Shown here one piece after another: positions 1 to 8,857 of a stretch of 64,000 nt of DNA. The translations under genes and the position numbers were made by a program. The DNA is from Spirochaetales bacterium (GTDB lineage Bacteria > Spirochaetota > Spirochaetia > Treponematales > Treponemataceae), in contig JAQXNX010000030.1 of assembly GCA_029098225.1 (NCBI GenBank), positions 22,085 to 86,084 of the forward strand. The letters are read 5' to 3'. Numbering within the stretch: the stretch's first letter is position 1; every line of letters begins with the position of its first letter. Below the pieces are notes generated by a model. That model had not been told where the DNA came from. It saw nothing but the letters and a program-made list of their open reading frames with translations, and did not search any database.

Positions 1-96
1 TTTCTGGTAAAAAAATTACTGGACTTATAAGCTTTTATGTTATTATATTTAAAGTACAGGGAGTTATAAAATCAGAGTTTTTTTAAGAGGATAGAT

Positions 97-936
97 ATGG
101 CAGAGTGTACCAGTGGAAATTGCAGTTCTTGCGATCAGAATTGTGAAAAAAGAGATTTAAAGGCAAATCTTAATCCTAAAAGCAGTGTAAGAAAAGTTAT
201 TGGAATTGTAAGTGGAAAGGGTGGTGTAGGAAAATCTCTTGTAACAAGTTTGCTTGCAAGTCAGGTAAATAAAGATGGTTTTCATACAGCAATTCTTGAT
301 GCAGATATTACAGGTCCATCTATTCCGGAAAGTTTTGGAGTTGGTGAGCATCGTGCACAGGCTGTAGAAGGTGAAGATTTACTTAATCCTATTGTTACAG
401 ATTCTGGCATTCAGCTTATGTCCATGAATTTCCTTTTACAAAATGAGACAGATCCTGTTATATGGCGCGGTCCGGTAATTGCAGGAGCCGTAAAACAGTT
501 CTGGACAGATGTTGTCTGGAATGATGTTGATTTTATGTTTGTAGATATGCCTCCGGGAACCGGCGATGTTCCTCTTACAGTTTTCCAGTCACTTCCTGTA
601 GATGGAATTATTGTTGTTTCTTCTCCTCAGCAGCTGGTACGTGTTATAGTTGAAAAAGCCGTAAATATGGCAAATATGATGAACATTCCAATTCTTGGAA
701 TTGTAGAAAATATGAGTTATGTAAAATGTCCTGATTGTGGAAAAGAAATAACTGTATTTGGAAAAAGCAACATAGATAAAATTGCAGAATCTTTTAATAT
801 TCCTGTTCTTGCAAGACTTCCTATGGAAGAAGGTGTAAGTCGCCTTGTAGATGAAGGTGATGTTGAATCAGTTGATATGGAAGAAATAAAAAGTGCTGCA
901 AAAGTTGTAGAAAGCTTAATGAAAAAAAAGGCTTAA
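97..936 (+). CDS. Mrp/NBP35-family P-loop ATPase (Fe-S cluster carrier)
   Basis: This is a 279-residue cytosolic P-loop ATPase of the Mrp/ApbC/NBP35 family, whose members bind and transfer iron-sulfur clusters to apoproteins. The deviant Walker A motif GKGGVGKS lies at residues 40-47. The N-terminus is cysteine-rich (C4, C9, C12, C16), like the N-terminal ferredoxin-type segment of NBP35, and a CxxC pair (about C211 and C214, in KCPDCGKE) matches the cluster-bridging cysteines of the family. The segment VDMPPGTGD is also typical. The ATG follows an AAGAGGA ribosome binding site. No Fe-S assembly genes are adjacent, so the client proteins are unknown. Family assignment is firm; the specific role is inferred. 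Confidence 0.93.
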   Translation: MAECTSGNCSSCDQNCEKRDLKANLNPKSSVRKVIGIVSGKGGVGKSLVTSLLASQVNKDGFHTAILDADITGPSIPESFGVGEHRAQAVEGEDLLNPIVTDSGIQLMSMNFLLQNETDPVIWRGPVIAGAVKQFWTDVVWNDVDFMFVDMPPGTGDVPLTVFQSLPVDGIIVVSSPQQLVRVIVEKAVNMANMMNIPILGIVENMSYVKCPDCGKEITVFGKSNIDKIAESFNIPVLARLPMEEGVSRLVDEGDVESVDMEEIKSAAKVVESLMKKKA

Positions 937-941
937 TACTG

Positions 942-954
942 TATAATAAAAGAT
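942..954 (+). promoter_or_regulatory. -10 box immediately before trpR-type gene
   Basis: A perfect TATAAT lies at 942-947 and the ATG starts at 955, leaving seven bases. Transcription should therefore begin at or next to the A of the start codon. No ribosome binding site is present in this gap. The -35 element is not convincing. This implies a leaderless or nearly leaderless transcript if the promoter is real, although read-through from the upstream gene is also possible. Confidence 0.45.
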
Positions 955-1260
955 ATGGAAAACACAGGAATTAGTGAAGAACTTGTTCAAGATACAATAA
1001 AAGAACTCTGTTCGCTGCTTGTTGAATCAGGCGACGAACAGTTTATTTATGATTTTTTAATATGTCTGTTAACTCCGCCTGAATTAAAATCTATTGCAAG
1101 CCGATGGCTTCTTGTAAAGGATGTTGAAGCTGGAATTACACAGCGCGAAATTGCCAAAAAATATGGGATGTCTCTTTGCAAGATAACACGTGGTTCAAAA
1201 GAACTGCAAAAGCCGGACAGTGCTTTTAGAAAAATGCTTGAAATATTAAAAAATAAGTAA
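955..1260 (+). CDS. trpR: Trp repressor (TrpR) family protein
   Basis: This 101-residue all-helical DNA-binding protein matches the Trp repressor family in length and layout. The region around residues 37-55 (LTPPELKSIASRWLLV) resembles the dimer core. The helix-turn-helix (ITQREIAKKYGMS) is followed by ITRGSKEL, very close to the ITRGSNSL signature of enterobacterial TrpR and unlike the ISR motif of YerC proteins. In known systems TrpR binds L-tryptophan and represses trp biosynthesis or uptake genes. No tryptophan genes are in this window, so its targets lie elsewhere or differ. The start has a -10 box seven bases upstream and no ribosome binding site. Confidence 0.8.
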   Translation: MENTGISEELVQDTIKELCSLLVESGDEQFIYDFLICLLTPPELKSIASRWLLVKDVEAGITQREIAKKYGMSLCKITRGSKELQKPDSAFRKMLEILKNK

Positions 1261-1343
1261 ATTCATATTTTAATTTCTCCGATAAATAGCTTATAGAAAT
1301 GGTGCTTTTAGACTGCTGCTTTAAAAGTGTATGAGGGGAAACT

Positions 1344-4121
1344 ATGAATAAGAATATTATTTTTGCTGTTATACCGGCAATATGTCTTCTTTCTGGATGT
1401 GCTTCATCATCTACTAAAACTCAATCTCAATCAAAAAAGCTTACGCCTCAGGAAATGATAAAAAATAATATGATTGAAGAGGCTAAGGAGGAATTTTCTA
1501 TATCATCAGATATTAATTCAACTGATGACGAAGGAAATACAGTTCTTCATTTAGCAGCAAAAATTAACGATCCTGATCTTGTAACTTATTTTATGCTAAA
1601 AGGTGCAGACCCGGATTTAAAAAATTATGAAAGCGATACTCCTCTTCATGTAGCTATAAAAAATAATTGTCTTGAAGCAGCCCGTGCAATTACTGCAATG
1701 AATACAAATACTTTATTTGCACGAGATGCTGATGGTATTACAGCCATAGATCTTGGACTTAGAACTGATGATGTTTATTATGATATTTTCATTACGACAA
1801 AGGCAGGAGAAGTCCGCGATACAGAAGGTCAGACAATTGTTCATTATTTTGTAAAAACTAAAAATCTTCGTGCAATTCAGCAATGTATTAAAAAGAATAT
1901 TCCAATATCTGTAAAAGATGATTATGGAAAAACTCCGCTTGATGCTGCTTTTGAAGATATGGATGATATTAAGTCAGTAGAAATTGCTGCAGAATTAATT
2001 ATGGGAGGTGCCGATGATGTTACTTCTGAATTTTCGTATTTCCAGAATGCAATTTCTGTAAGAAATGTTAATACCCGTTTTGATGATGGGCAGACACCAT
2101 TGCATCTTGCTGCAATTTCGAATCATTTAGCAATTACTGAATATCTTTTGCAGAATTCTGCAGATACAAAGGTTCAGGACAGTTCCGGAGCTACACCTTT
2201 GCATGAAGCTGTTCGTTACGGAAATCTTGAAATTGCAAAACTTCTTCTTAATTCTGGTGCAAATATAAATGCCCGGGATAATATTGGAAAAACTCCTGTA
2301 ATGCTTATCTTTCCGCAGGATAAAATGCTTGAAATTTACAGTTTGCTTGTAAGCTATAAAGCAGATTTACTTCAAAAAGATATGTATGGAGATACTGTGC
2401 TTCATACAGCGGCAATGCTTTCTGTTCCAGGAGAAACATTATCTCTTCTTGTAAGAAATGGTGCAGATGTAAATGCCAGAAATAAAGAGGGTGTAACCCC
2501 GCTTGAAATATCTATAAAAAAGAATGATGTTTTGAATACAAAATTCTTTACAAGTAATGGAGCAAATATTCATACTCAGGATACCTATGGAGATTCTCCT
2601 TTAACGCTTGCACTTAACGGTTCAACAGAAATTCTTGAAGCTGTAGTTAATTCTTCTAATGCACTTTCGCAGGATTCAGAAGGGAATACTCCTCTTCATA
2701 TTGCTTTATTAAATGATGCTACACTTGCTAAGGTTCAGTATATAATCAGTTTAACAAGCGATGTAGATATCAGAAACCGCGACGGAAACTCTCCGTTATT
2801 CATTGCTGTTTTGAAAAATCGTCAGAAGGTTGGAGAGATTTTATTAGCAAAAGGTGCAGATATTTTTGCAACTAATAAAAATAATAATTCACCGCTCAGA
2901 CTGGCACTCCGTTATGGAGGAAGTGTTCAGGACTGGCTTATAACTTCCAAAACAATTACAGAAAAAGATGGAAGTGGAAATTCTGTTTTACATTATGCTG
3001 CTGAATGGGAATATGATCATGCTGTGACATTTCTTTTATCCAAGGGTGCTGATGTTTCGGTAAGAAATGCAAATGGTGAAACTCCATTATTCAGTGCTGC
3101 AAAAACAAATAATCCTCAGATTATTCAGCTTCTTATAGATGGTGGCGCAGATGTTCATGCCCGAGATAATTTGGGAAGCACACCAATGCATGTTGCTGTA
3201 AGATGGGAGGCTCCGCTTTCTGTTGAAGCTTTAATTAAAAACGGAGGAAATGTAAATGTTCAGAATAGCGCAGGAAAATCTCCTCTGGCAGAAACTGTCG
3301 TTGCAAGCAAATATGATCTTGCTAAAGAGCTTTTAAAACTTGGAGCAGATCCGAACAGTTCAGATACAAATGGCGTTACTGTAATAATGGATGCAATTCG
3401 TGGAAACGATTATAACACTGTAAAGCTATTACTTGATTATGGAGCAAATCCTAATATTCAGGAAATAAATGGAAGAAACGCATATCATGAAGCTGCCTTT
3501 ATGGGAAATAAAGATGTAATCAGACTTTTGTATAAGGCTGGAGGAAATCCTCTTGCACGTGATAAGCAGGGACTTACTCCTTTTGCAATTGTACTTGATC
3601 GCGATATTGATACAATTATGGAAGTTCTTGGCGATTCCTATAATATTACAGACAGCGATGGAAATACACCAATTCATCTTGTTGTAAAAGCTAAAGGAAA
3701 AACTGAACTTTTACGTCTTTTAATAGAAGAAGGTTATCCGCTGGATACAAGAAATTCCGATGGTTATACTGCATTGAATTATGCAATAGAAATGGATGAT
3801 GTAAAAACTGCACAGGTCCTTTTAGAAAATGGAGCTAATCCATTCCAGATGATAGATAAAAAAGGAAGAAATGGAATTTCGATTGCGCTTGAACACAATA
3901 ATATGCAGATGATTTCTAATATTGTAAAATATGCTGGAAAACTTACAGATGTCCAGGGAAATTCAATTTTGCATTATGCTGCAAAAACCTGTTCTGCAGA
4001 TACTGTAAAACAGCTTATAGCTTATGGAATTGATAAGTCTATAAAGAATGTAGCTGGAGATACTGCATATACAATTGCTGTTCGCTGGAAAAAGAATGAT
4101 GTTGCTGAATTACTGAAATAA
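1344..4121 (+). CDS. Large ankyrin-repeat lipoprotein
   Basis: A 925-residue protein made almost entirely of ankyrin repeats after a lipoprotein signal peptide. The lipobox LLSGC places the acylated cysteine at residue 19, so the mature protein should be anchored to a membrane facing the periplasm or outside. From about residue 60 to the end there are roughly 25 repeats with the usual G-TPLHxA and LLxxGAxxxxx patterns. Ankyrin domains mediate protein-protein contacts, and no enzymatic domain is visible. The partner cannot be deduced. The ATG follows a GAGGGG ribosome binding site. A hairpin terminator with a T-run lies downstream at 4189-4226. Function is unknown; structural class is certain. 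Confidence 0.88.
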   Translation: MNKNIIFAVIPAICLLSGCASSSTKTQSQSKKLTPQEMIKNNMIEEAKEEFSISSDINSTDDEGNTVLHLAAKINDPDLVTYFMLKGADPDLKNYESDTPLHVAIKNNCLEAARAITAMNTNTLFARDADGITAIDLGLRTDDVYYDIFITTKAGEVRDTEGQTIVHYFVKTKNLRAIQQCIKKNIPISVKDDYGKTPLDAAFEDMDDIKSVEIAAELIMGGADDVTSEFSYFQNAISVRNVNTRFDDGQTPLHLAAISNHLAITEYLLQNSADTKVQDSSGATPLHEAVRYGNLEIAKLLLNSGANINARDNIGKTPVMLIFPQDKMLEIYSLLVSYKADLLQKDMYGDTVLHTAAMLSVPGETLSLLVRNGADVNARNKEGVTPLEISIKKNDVLNTKFFTSNGANIHTQDTYGDSPLTLALNGSTEILEAVVNSSNALSQDSEGNTPLHIALLNDATLAKVQYIISLTSDVDIRNRDGNSPLFIAVLKNRQKVGEILLAKGADIFATNKNNNSPLRLALRYGGSVQDWLITSKTITEKDGSGNSVLHYAAEWEYDHAVTFLLSKGADVSVRNANGETPLFSAAKTNNPQIIQLLIDGGADVHARDNLGSTPMHVAVRWEAPLSVEALIKNGGNVNVQNSAGKSPLAETVVASKYDLAKELLKLGADPNSSDTNGVTVIMDAIRGNDYNTVKLLLDYGANPNIQEINGRNAYHEAAFMGNKDVIRLLYKAGGNPLARDKQGLTPFAIVLDRDIDTIMEVLGDSYNITDSDGNTPIHLVVKAKGKTELLRLLIEEGYPLDTRNSDGYTALNYAIEMDDVKTAQVLLENGANPFQMIDKKGRNGISIALEHNNMQMISNIVKYAGKLTDVQGNSILHYAAKTCSADTVKQLIAYGIDKSIKNVAGDTAYTIAVRWKKNDVAELLK

Positions 4122-4188
4122 CATTCTTTCAGAAAAATTTTTGAGAAAATACATTCACTAAATATTTATTATCCTCTATAGGTGATAC

Positions 4189-4226
4189 CCTCTAAAAACC
4201 TAATTGAAGTTTTTAGGGGTTTTTAG
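4189..4226 (+). terminator. Terminator of ankyrin gene, overlapping the oad promoter
   Basis: The arms CCTCTAAAAAC (4189-4199) and GTTTTTAGGGG pair over 11 positions and are followed by a short T-run. A promoter -35 element (TTGAAG, 4204-4209) sits in the loop, so the terminator of one gene and the promoter of the next share the same bases. Confidence 0.75.
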
Positions 4227-4232
4227 TATAAT
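4204..4232 (+). promoter_or_regulatory. Promoter of the oadGAB operon
   Basis: TTGAAG (4204-4209), a 17-base spacer and a perfect TATAAT (4227-4232) form a strong sigma-70-type promoter. The predicted leader of about 75 bases contains a small hairpin (CGAAA/TTTCG, near 4253-4264) followed by a T-run, and a CCGG/CCGG hairpin before the ribosome binding site. These could be a weak attenuator, but this is speculative. Confidence 0.75.
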
Positions 4233-4313
4233 CGCAAGCATTAAAATTGGGGCGAAAGTTTTCGATTTTTTTAATCTTGTCCGGTTTATTCCGGTATATA
4301 AAGGAAGTTTTTT

Positions 4314-4586
4314 ATGACTGAGGGAATGACAATTACCGATATGTTAGGGCAGAGTGGTCTTTTAACTTTGCTTGGTATGTGTGTCGTTTTTAGTTTCATC
4401 ATCATTTTAATTTGTTGTATGAAACTTTTACAAACTGTTGTACATGCTTTTAAGTTAGATAAGGAATCTCAAGAGGCTTCTAAATCTTCTGCGGTTTCTT
4501 CGCCAGCTTCAAACAGTTCAACTGATAATGGGGCTGTAGTTGCAGCCATCGCAGCTGCCGTACATGACAAGGCATTAAAATCGTAA
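4314..4586 (+). CDS. oadG: Oxaloacetate decarboxylase gamma subunit (OadG)
   Basis: This 90-residue protein has one transmembrane helix near residues 14-36 (LLTLLGMCVVFSFIIILICC) and a hydrophilic Ser/Ala-rich tail, which is the layout of OadG, the small subunit that holds the sodium-pumping decarboxylase complex together. It is the first gene of the oadG-oadA-oadB set, with 18 bases to oadA. A GGAAG ribosome binding site precedes the ATG. OadG proteins diverge strongly in sequence, so the call rests on topology plus context. Confidence 0.82.
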   Translation: MTEGMTITDMLGQSGLLTLLGMCVVFSFIIILICCMKLLQTVVHAFKLDKESQEASKSSAVSSPASNSSTDNGAVVAAIAAAVHDKALKS

Positions 4587-4604
4587 ATATAGAGGTATAG
4601 ATAA

Positions 4605-6701
4605 ATGGCTAAAGTAGGAATTACAGAACTTGCAATTCGTGATGCTCATCAGAGTCTTCACGCAACACGTATGACAACAGCAGATATGCTGCCAATCTGT
4701 GACAAACTTGATAAAGTTGGTTACAAATATATTGAAGGATGGGGTGGAGCAACTTATGACTCTTGTATCCGCTTCCTGAACGAAGATCCTTGGGACCGCC
4801 TCCGTAAGCTCCATGCAGCTCTTCCAAACAACAAAATCATGATGCTGCTTCGTGCTCAGAACCTTCTTGGTTACAAGCACTATGCTGATGATGTGGTAGA
4901 AAAGTTCGTTGCAACTGCCGCAAAGAACGGTATCGGATGTTTCCGTATTTTCGATGCTTGTAACGACCCTCGTAACATGGAATGTGCTACAAAGGCAGCT
5001 AAAAAATCTGGAGTTGATGTTCAGATGGCTATTTCTTATGCCGTAACTCCATTCCATACAAACGAAAAATATGCAGAGCTTGCTAAGACTTATGCAGACT
5101 TTGGTGCAGATTCTATCTGTATTAAGGATATGTCTGGTCTTCTTAAGCCATATGAAGCTTATGACCTCGTTCAGAAAATCAAGGCAAAGGTTGATCTTCC
5201 TGTAGAAATTCACTCACACGCTACAACAGGTCTTTCTGTTGCAACACTTTTGAAATCTGCAGAAGCTGGTGCAGACTGGCTTGATACAGCAATTTCTTCT
5301 ATGTCTATGGGAACTAGCCACTCTCCAACAGAAACTGTAGTAGAAATGCTCAAGGGCACAGATATGGATACCGGCCTTGATACAAAGCTTCTTCTTGAGA
5401 TTGCTGCTTACTTCCGCGAAGTTCGCAAGCACTACTCATCTCTTGAATCTGCTTTCCTTGGTGCTGATACACGTATTCTTCTTTCTCAGGTTCCAGGCGG
5501 AATGCTTTCTAACCTCGAATCTCAGCTTAAGCAGCAGAATGCAGGCGACAAGATGGACGCTGTACTTGCTGAACTTCCAAAGGTTCACAAGGCTGCAGGT
5601 TATGTTCCACTTGTAACTCCAACCTCTCAGATTGTTGGTACACAGGCTGTTATGAACGTTCTTATGGGACCATATAAAGTAATGACTCAGGACTTCCGTA
5701 ACCTTATTACTGGTAAGTTCGGTAAACTCCCAACTGATGCAGATCCAGAGCTTGTTAAGAAGGCTCTTGAGCAGAATCATATGGATGCAGTTGTTACATG
5801 TCGTCCTGCTGACCTTATTGAACCTGAATGGGACAAGATGGTTGAAGAATCTAAGAAGGCTGGTGGTGACGGTTCTGATGAAGACGTTCTCACATACGCT
5901 ATGTTCCCTAATGTTGCTCCTAAGTTCTTTGCAGAACGCTCTAAGGGACCAGTTGATGCTGCTTCTACATTCGCTAAAAAAGAGGCTCCAGCTGCTGCCG
6001 CTAAAGAAAACAAGGGCGGTTCTTACACAATCAACGTTAATGGAACAAGCTACAATGTTACAACAGGTCCTGCCGGTGACAGCATGAGCGTAAACGTAAA
6101 CGGACAGGCTTACAATGTAACATTCGGTGCCGCAGGTGCCGCTCCTGTTGCAGCCGCTGCAGCTCCAGCTCCAGCTGCCGCAGTATCTGGTGGTCAGCCA
6201 GTTCCTTCACCAGTTGCCGGAACTCTTCTCCGCTATGCAGTCAGCGAAGGTGCTCAGGTAAAGAAGGGTGATACAGTAATCATCATTGAATCTATGAAGA
6301 TGGAGCTTGAAGTTAAGGCTCCTGCTGACGGAAAAATCAGCTTTGTTGTACAGCCGGGCACTCAGATTGCACAGGGCCAGACTCTTGCTAATCTCGGTGG
6401 TGTACCTGTTGCTGCTGCCCCTGTTGCTCCGGCTCCACAGCCTGCTGCTGCTCCTGCTCAGCCAGCTCCAGCTCCTGCAGCCGCTGCCGGTGGAAAGCCA
6501 GTAGCAGCTCCTGTTGCCGGAACTCTTCTCCGCTATGCAGTTAGCGAAGGTGCTTCAGTTTCTCCTGATACAACAGTAATCATCATTGAATCAATGAAGA
6601 TGGAATTGGAAATTAAGGCTGGTGCCGCTGGTAAGATTCACTTTATCGCAGCAACTGGCAGCCAGATTGCACAGGGCGCTACACTTGCCGAGGTACAGTA
6701 A
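4605..6701 (+). CDS. oadA: Oxaloacetate decarboxylase alpha subunit with two biotinyl domains
   Basis: OadA performs carboxyl transfer from oxaloacetate to biotin in the membrane-bound sodium pump that converts oxaloacetate to pyruvate. The N-terminal carboxyltransferase TIM barrel starts with the family motif [15 protein letters not shown] (residues 8-22) and is followed by the conserved carboxylase domain to about residue 460. A linker with two similar YNVT-containing segments follows. Then come two complete biotinyl domains separated by an Ala/Pro linker, each with the biotinylation motif ESMKMELE (Lys near residues 563 and 662). Most OadA proteins have one such domain and about 590 residues; this one has 698. 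The two domains are nearly identical over long stretches of DNA, suggesting a recent tandem duplication. The related activity methylmalonyl-CoA decarboxylase is unlikely because this is a fused OadA-type chain. Confidence 0.95.
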   Translation: MAKVGITELAIRDAHQSLHATRMTTADMLPICDKLDKVGYKYIEGWGGATYDSCIRFLNEDPWDRLRKLHAALPNNKIMMLLRAQNLLGYKHYADDVVEKFVATAAKNGIGCFRIFDACNDPRNMECATKAAKKSGVDVQMAISYAVTPFHTNEKYAELAKTYADFGADSICIKDMSGLLKPYEAYDLVQKIKAKVDLPVEIHSHATTGLSVATLLKSAEAGADWLDTAISSMSMGTSHSPTETVVEMLKGTDMDTGLDTKLLLEIAAYFREVRKHYSSLESAFLGADTRILLSQVPGGMLSNLESQLKQQNAGDKMDAVLAELPKVHKAAGYVPLVTPTSQIVGTQAVMNVLMGPYKVMTQDFRNLITGKFGKLPTDADPELVKKALEQNHMDAVVTCRPADLIEPEWDKMVEESKKAGGDGSDEDVLTYAMFPNVAPKFFAERSKGPVDAASTFAKKEAPAAAAKENKGGSYTINVNGTSYNVTTGPAGDSMSVNVNGQAYNVTFGAAGAAPVAAAAAPAPAAAVSGGQPVPSPVAGTLLRYAVSEGAQVKKGDTVIIIESMKMELEVKAPADGKISFVVQPGTQIAQGQTLANLGGVPVAAAPVAPAPQPAAAPAQPAPAPAAAAGGKPVAAPVAGTLLRYAVSEGASVSPDTTVIIIESMKMELEIKAGAAGKIHFIAATGSQIAQGATLAEVQ

Positions 6702-8152
6702 TGGAAACAGAATTGAACAGAAAAAATGATAAATTCAAGTACCTTAAGATTACAACTGTAATCTGTCTGATTGCTGTGGCACTTTCTTTTGCAGGCTGCG
6801 GGGCTTCTGATTCAGGAAGTATCGGCACATCCGGCAGCAGCTATGCTTCATCAACAATCATCAAAGGTTCTGAGAATATAAAAGCTATTTCGGTTTCTTC
6901 TTTCTTTAAGAATGTAGGAAAGAACACTGGAATCTATAAAATGATTCATAATCCTACTCCGGAAGAAATTGCGGAGGAAAAGGCTTCTAAGGAAGCAATG
7001 GAGCATGCAAAGGAAGTTCAGACCGCTCAGGCAGCCGCAGACCTTGCCGCTCACCCTGTAAAGGGCTGGCAGCGTCTTATCATGCTTGCCATCGGCTTCC
7101 TTATTGTTTACCTTGCAGTTGTAAAGGGCTTTGAACCTCTTCTTCTTATTCCAATCGGATTCGGAACTATTCTTGTAAATATTCCGGGTGCAGGAATGGG
7201 TGATGGTCCTGATGGTATGCTTCATATCATCTATAATGCCGGTGTAGGTAACGAGTTCTTCCCTATGCTTATCTTTATGGGAATTGGTGCAATGACAGAC
7301 TTCGGTCCGCTTATTGCAAATCCTAAGACAGCATTGCTTGGTGGTGCCGCACAGCTTGGTGTATTTGCTACACTCTTTGGTGTTGCCGCAATGAACTTTA
7401 TTCCTGGAATCGACTACAACATGAAGCAGGCTTGTGCTATTGCTATTATCGGTGGTGCTGATGGTCCTACTTCTATTTATGTTTCTGGTAAACTTGCTCC
7501 AGAAATGATGGCCGTTATTGCCGTTGCCGCTTATTCTTACATGGCACTGGTTCCAATGATTCAGCCACCAATTATGAAACTCCTTACTTCTAAGAAAGAA
7601 CGCCAGATTAAGATGAGTCAGCTTCGTCCAGTTTCTAAGACAGAAAAGACTCTCTTCCCGCTGCTTCTGCTTGTTGTAACAATTCTTCTTCTGCCTCCTG
7701 CAGCTCCGCTTATCGGTATGCTTGCATTCGGTAACTTTATTAAGGAAGTTGGAATTGTACAGCGTCTTTCTAAGACAGTAGAAAATGAAATGATGAACAT
7801 TGTTTCTATTCTTCTTTCTCTTGGAGTAGGTTCTCAGATGACACCAGAAAAGATTATGCATGCCAACTCTCTTGGTATCATTGTTCTTGGTCTTCTTGCT
7901 TTTGCAGTTGCTACCGCTGGTGGTCTTATCATGGCTAAGATTATGAACCTCTTCCTTAAAGAGAAGATTAATCCTCTTATCGGTTCGGCTGGTGTATCAG
8001 CAGTTCCAATGGCAGCCCGCGTTGCAAACAAGGTTGGTATGGCCGAAGATCCTACAAACTTCCTTTTGATGCACGCTATGGGGCCAAACGTAGCAGGTGT
8101 AATCGGTACAGCTATTGCGGCTGGTGTGTTTATTAGTACTTACGGAATGTAA
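6701..8152 (+). CDS. oadB: Oxaloacetate decarboxylase beta subunit (sodium pump) with N-terminal extension
   Basis: OadB is the integral membrane subunit that decarboxylates carboxybiotin and exports sodium. The core from about residue 120 has many transmembrane helices and the conserved segments [26 protein letters not shown] and [11 protein letters not shown], where the aspartates line the sodium and carboxybiotin path. The protein has 483 residues, against roughly 375-435 in most relatives. The extra N-terminal part has a hydrophobic segment at 17-32 ending in LSFAGC, a lipobox-like sequence with cysteine 33, then a charged region. The start codon overlaps the last base of the oadA stop codon (TAATG), so translation is coupled. 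Two terminators follow. Confidence 0.93.
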   Translation: METELNRKNDKFKYLKITTVICLIAVALSFAGCGASDSGSIGTSGSSYASSTIIKGSENIKAISVSSFFKNVGKNTGIYKMIHNPTPEEIAEEKASKEAMEHAKEVQTAQAAADLAAHPVKGWQRLIMLAIGFLIVYLAVVKGFEPLLLIPIGFGTILVNIPGAGMGDGPDGMLHIIYNAGVGNEFFPMLIFMGIGAMTDFGPLIANPKTALLGGAAQLGVFATLFGVAAMNFIPGIDYNMKQACAIAIIGGADGPTSIYVSGKLAPEMMAVIAVAAYSYMALVPMIQPPIMKLLTSKKERQIKMSQLRPVSKTEKTLFPLLLLVVTILLLPPAAPLIGMLAFGNFIKEVGIVQRLSKTVENEMMNIVSILLSLGVGSQMTPEKIMHANSLGIIVLGLLAFAVATAGGLIMAKIMNLFLKEKINPLIGSAGVSAVPMAARVANKVGMAEDPTNFLLMHAMGPNVAGVIGTAIAAGVFISTYGM

Positions 8153-8385
8153 TAAACTAAGTTTTGCGAATGCTAAACGGATTAGGCTATGAAGCCCCTG
8201 TTTGCAGCCCACCGCAGCAAAGCGAGGAGGGTGAGCGTTAGCGAAATGGCTCGATAAATCTCGCCCCACCCGTTTTTCGATGTTCCTAAACGACAGTCGC
8301 GATGGACTGTCGTTTTTAACGGAACTTCGATCAAGGGGAAACAGCCGACGGCACAAAGTGCCGGAACCTCCATATAAATAATTTG
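8153..8385. repeat. GC-rich non-coding block with nested inverted repeats
   Basis: This stretch is far richer in G and C than the surrounding intergenic DNA and contains no credible gene. It holds nested complementary arms: TCGA-GTTCC-AAACGACAGT on the left pairs with ACTGTCGTTT-GGAAC-TCGA on the right (about 8276-8331). A short GGCAC/GTGCC hairpin lies near 8350-8361. A second GC-rich hairpin block lies at 54571-54662; both contain GCGAATGCT. A dispersed structured repeat is my best reading. It could instead encode a structured RNA. Confidence 0.5.
8288..8317 (+). terminator. Terminator of the oadGAB operon
   Basis: The arms AAACGACAGT (8288-8297) and ACTGTCGTTT (8306-8315) pair perfectly over 10 bases around an 8-base loop and are followed by T residues. 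The hairpin lies in the centre of the larger GC-rich inverted-repeat block. Confidence 0.75.
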
Positions 8386-8421
8386 AAACAGACTTCAAAC
8401 AGGAAGTTTGTTTTTTTTTTT
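8386..8421 (+). terminator. Second terminator downstream of the oad operon
   Basis: AAACAGACTTC (8386-8396) and GAAGTTTGTTT (8403-8413) pair over 11 positions with one G-T wobble and a 6-base loop, followed by a T-run. It isolates the padR unit from upstream transcription. Confidence 0.8.
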
Positions 8422-8439
8422 GAAAAAATATGATTTTAC

Positions 8440-8468
8440 TTGACATAATATTATACAATGTATAATAT
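8440..8468 (+). promoter_or_regulatory. padR promoter with overlapping 9-bp dyad operator
   Basis: A perfect TTGACA (8440-8445) is followed after 15 bases by TATAAT (8461-8466). A perfect inverted repeat, ATATTATAC-AAT-GTATAATAT (8448-8468), fills the spacer and covers the -10 box. It contains a TACAATGTA core of the kind bound by PadR dimers. Autorepression by the adjacent PadR protein is the likely meaning. The short spacer suggests a weak or regulated promoter. Confidence 0.7.
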
Positions 8469-8545
8469 ATAAATATAAACAATATTAGATAAACTATGTG
8501 AATATTTATTTATTCATGTATCAAACTTAATTTTCAGGAGTTGCA

Positions 8546-8857
8546 ATGGTTTTTACTGCAGGTGCTGCGTTATTAGATGCTATTGTTCTTTCTGTTGCAA
8601 GTAAGGAAGGAACCTATGGTTATAAAATTACGCAGGAAGTCAGGGAAGTAATGGATGTCTCAGAAAGTACCTTGTATCCGGTTTTAAGAAGGCTTCAGAA
8701 AGATAACTATCTTGAAACTTATGATATGGAATTTCAGGGACGTAACAGGCGTTATTATAAAATTACTGCAAATGGAATGATTCTTCTGAATAAATATAGA
8801 AGCGAATGGAATATTTTTTCAAAGGGAATCAATAAAATTCTTATGGGGGTAGAATAA
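8546..8857 (+). CDS. PadR-family transcriptional regulator
   Basis: A 103-residue winged-helix regulator of the PadR family (subfamily with a short C-terminus). Recognisable features are the N-terminal LLDAIVLSVASKEGTYGYKI and VSESTLYPVLRRLQKDNYL, where the STLYPVLRRL helix contacts DNA, and the wing RNRRYYKIT. PadR proteins usually repress their own operon and respond to phenolics, antibiotics or envelope signals. A GGAG ribosome binding site precedes the ATG. The stop codon overlaps the start of the next gene (ATAATGA), and the same protein-pair arrangement with DUF1700 proteins is common in Firmicutes. Confidence 0.93.
   Translation: MVFTAGAALLDAIVLSVASKEGTYGYKITQEVREVMDVSESTLYPVLRRLQKDNYLETYDMEFQGRNRRYYKITANGMILLNKYRSEWNIFSKGINKILMGVE

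Noticed and set aside
4575..5213. A 212-codon minus-strand frame opposite oadA
   Set aside because: It is a shadow of the strongly conserved OadA coding sequence and shows no recognisable motif.
6851..7861. A 336-codon open frame on the minus strand opposite oadB
   Set aside because: It is antisense to an unmistakable OadB; its translation is rich in Cys, Lys, Arg, His and Asn without any domain, and it lacks a ribosome binding site. It exists because stop codons are rare opposite this codon usage.
8182..8373. A 63-codon minus-strand frame in the GC-rich block
   Set aside because: The block is built of nested hairpins and the frame has no ribosome binding site or domain; the structure is better explained as non-coding repeat.
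8153..8385. Known structured RNA such as tmRNA, RNase P RNA or SRP RNA
   Set aside because: None of the signature sequences of those RNAs could be recognised on either strand.
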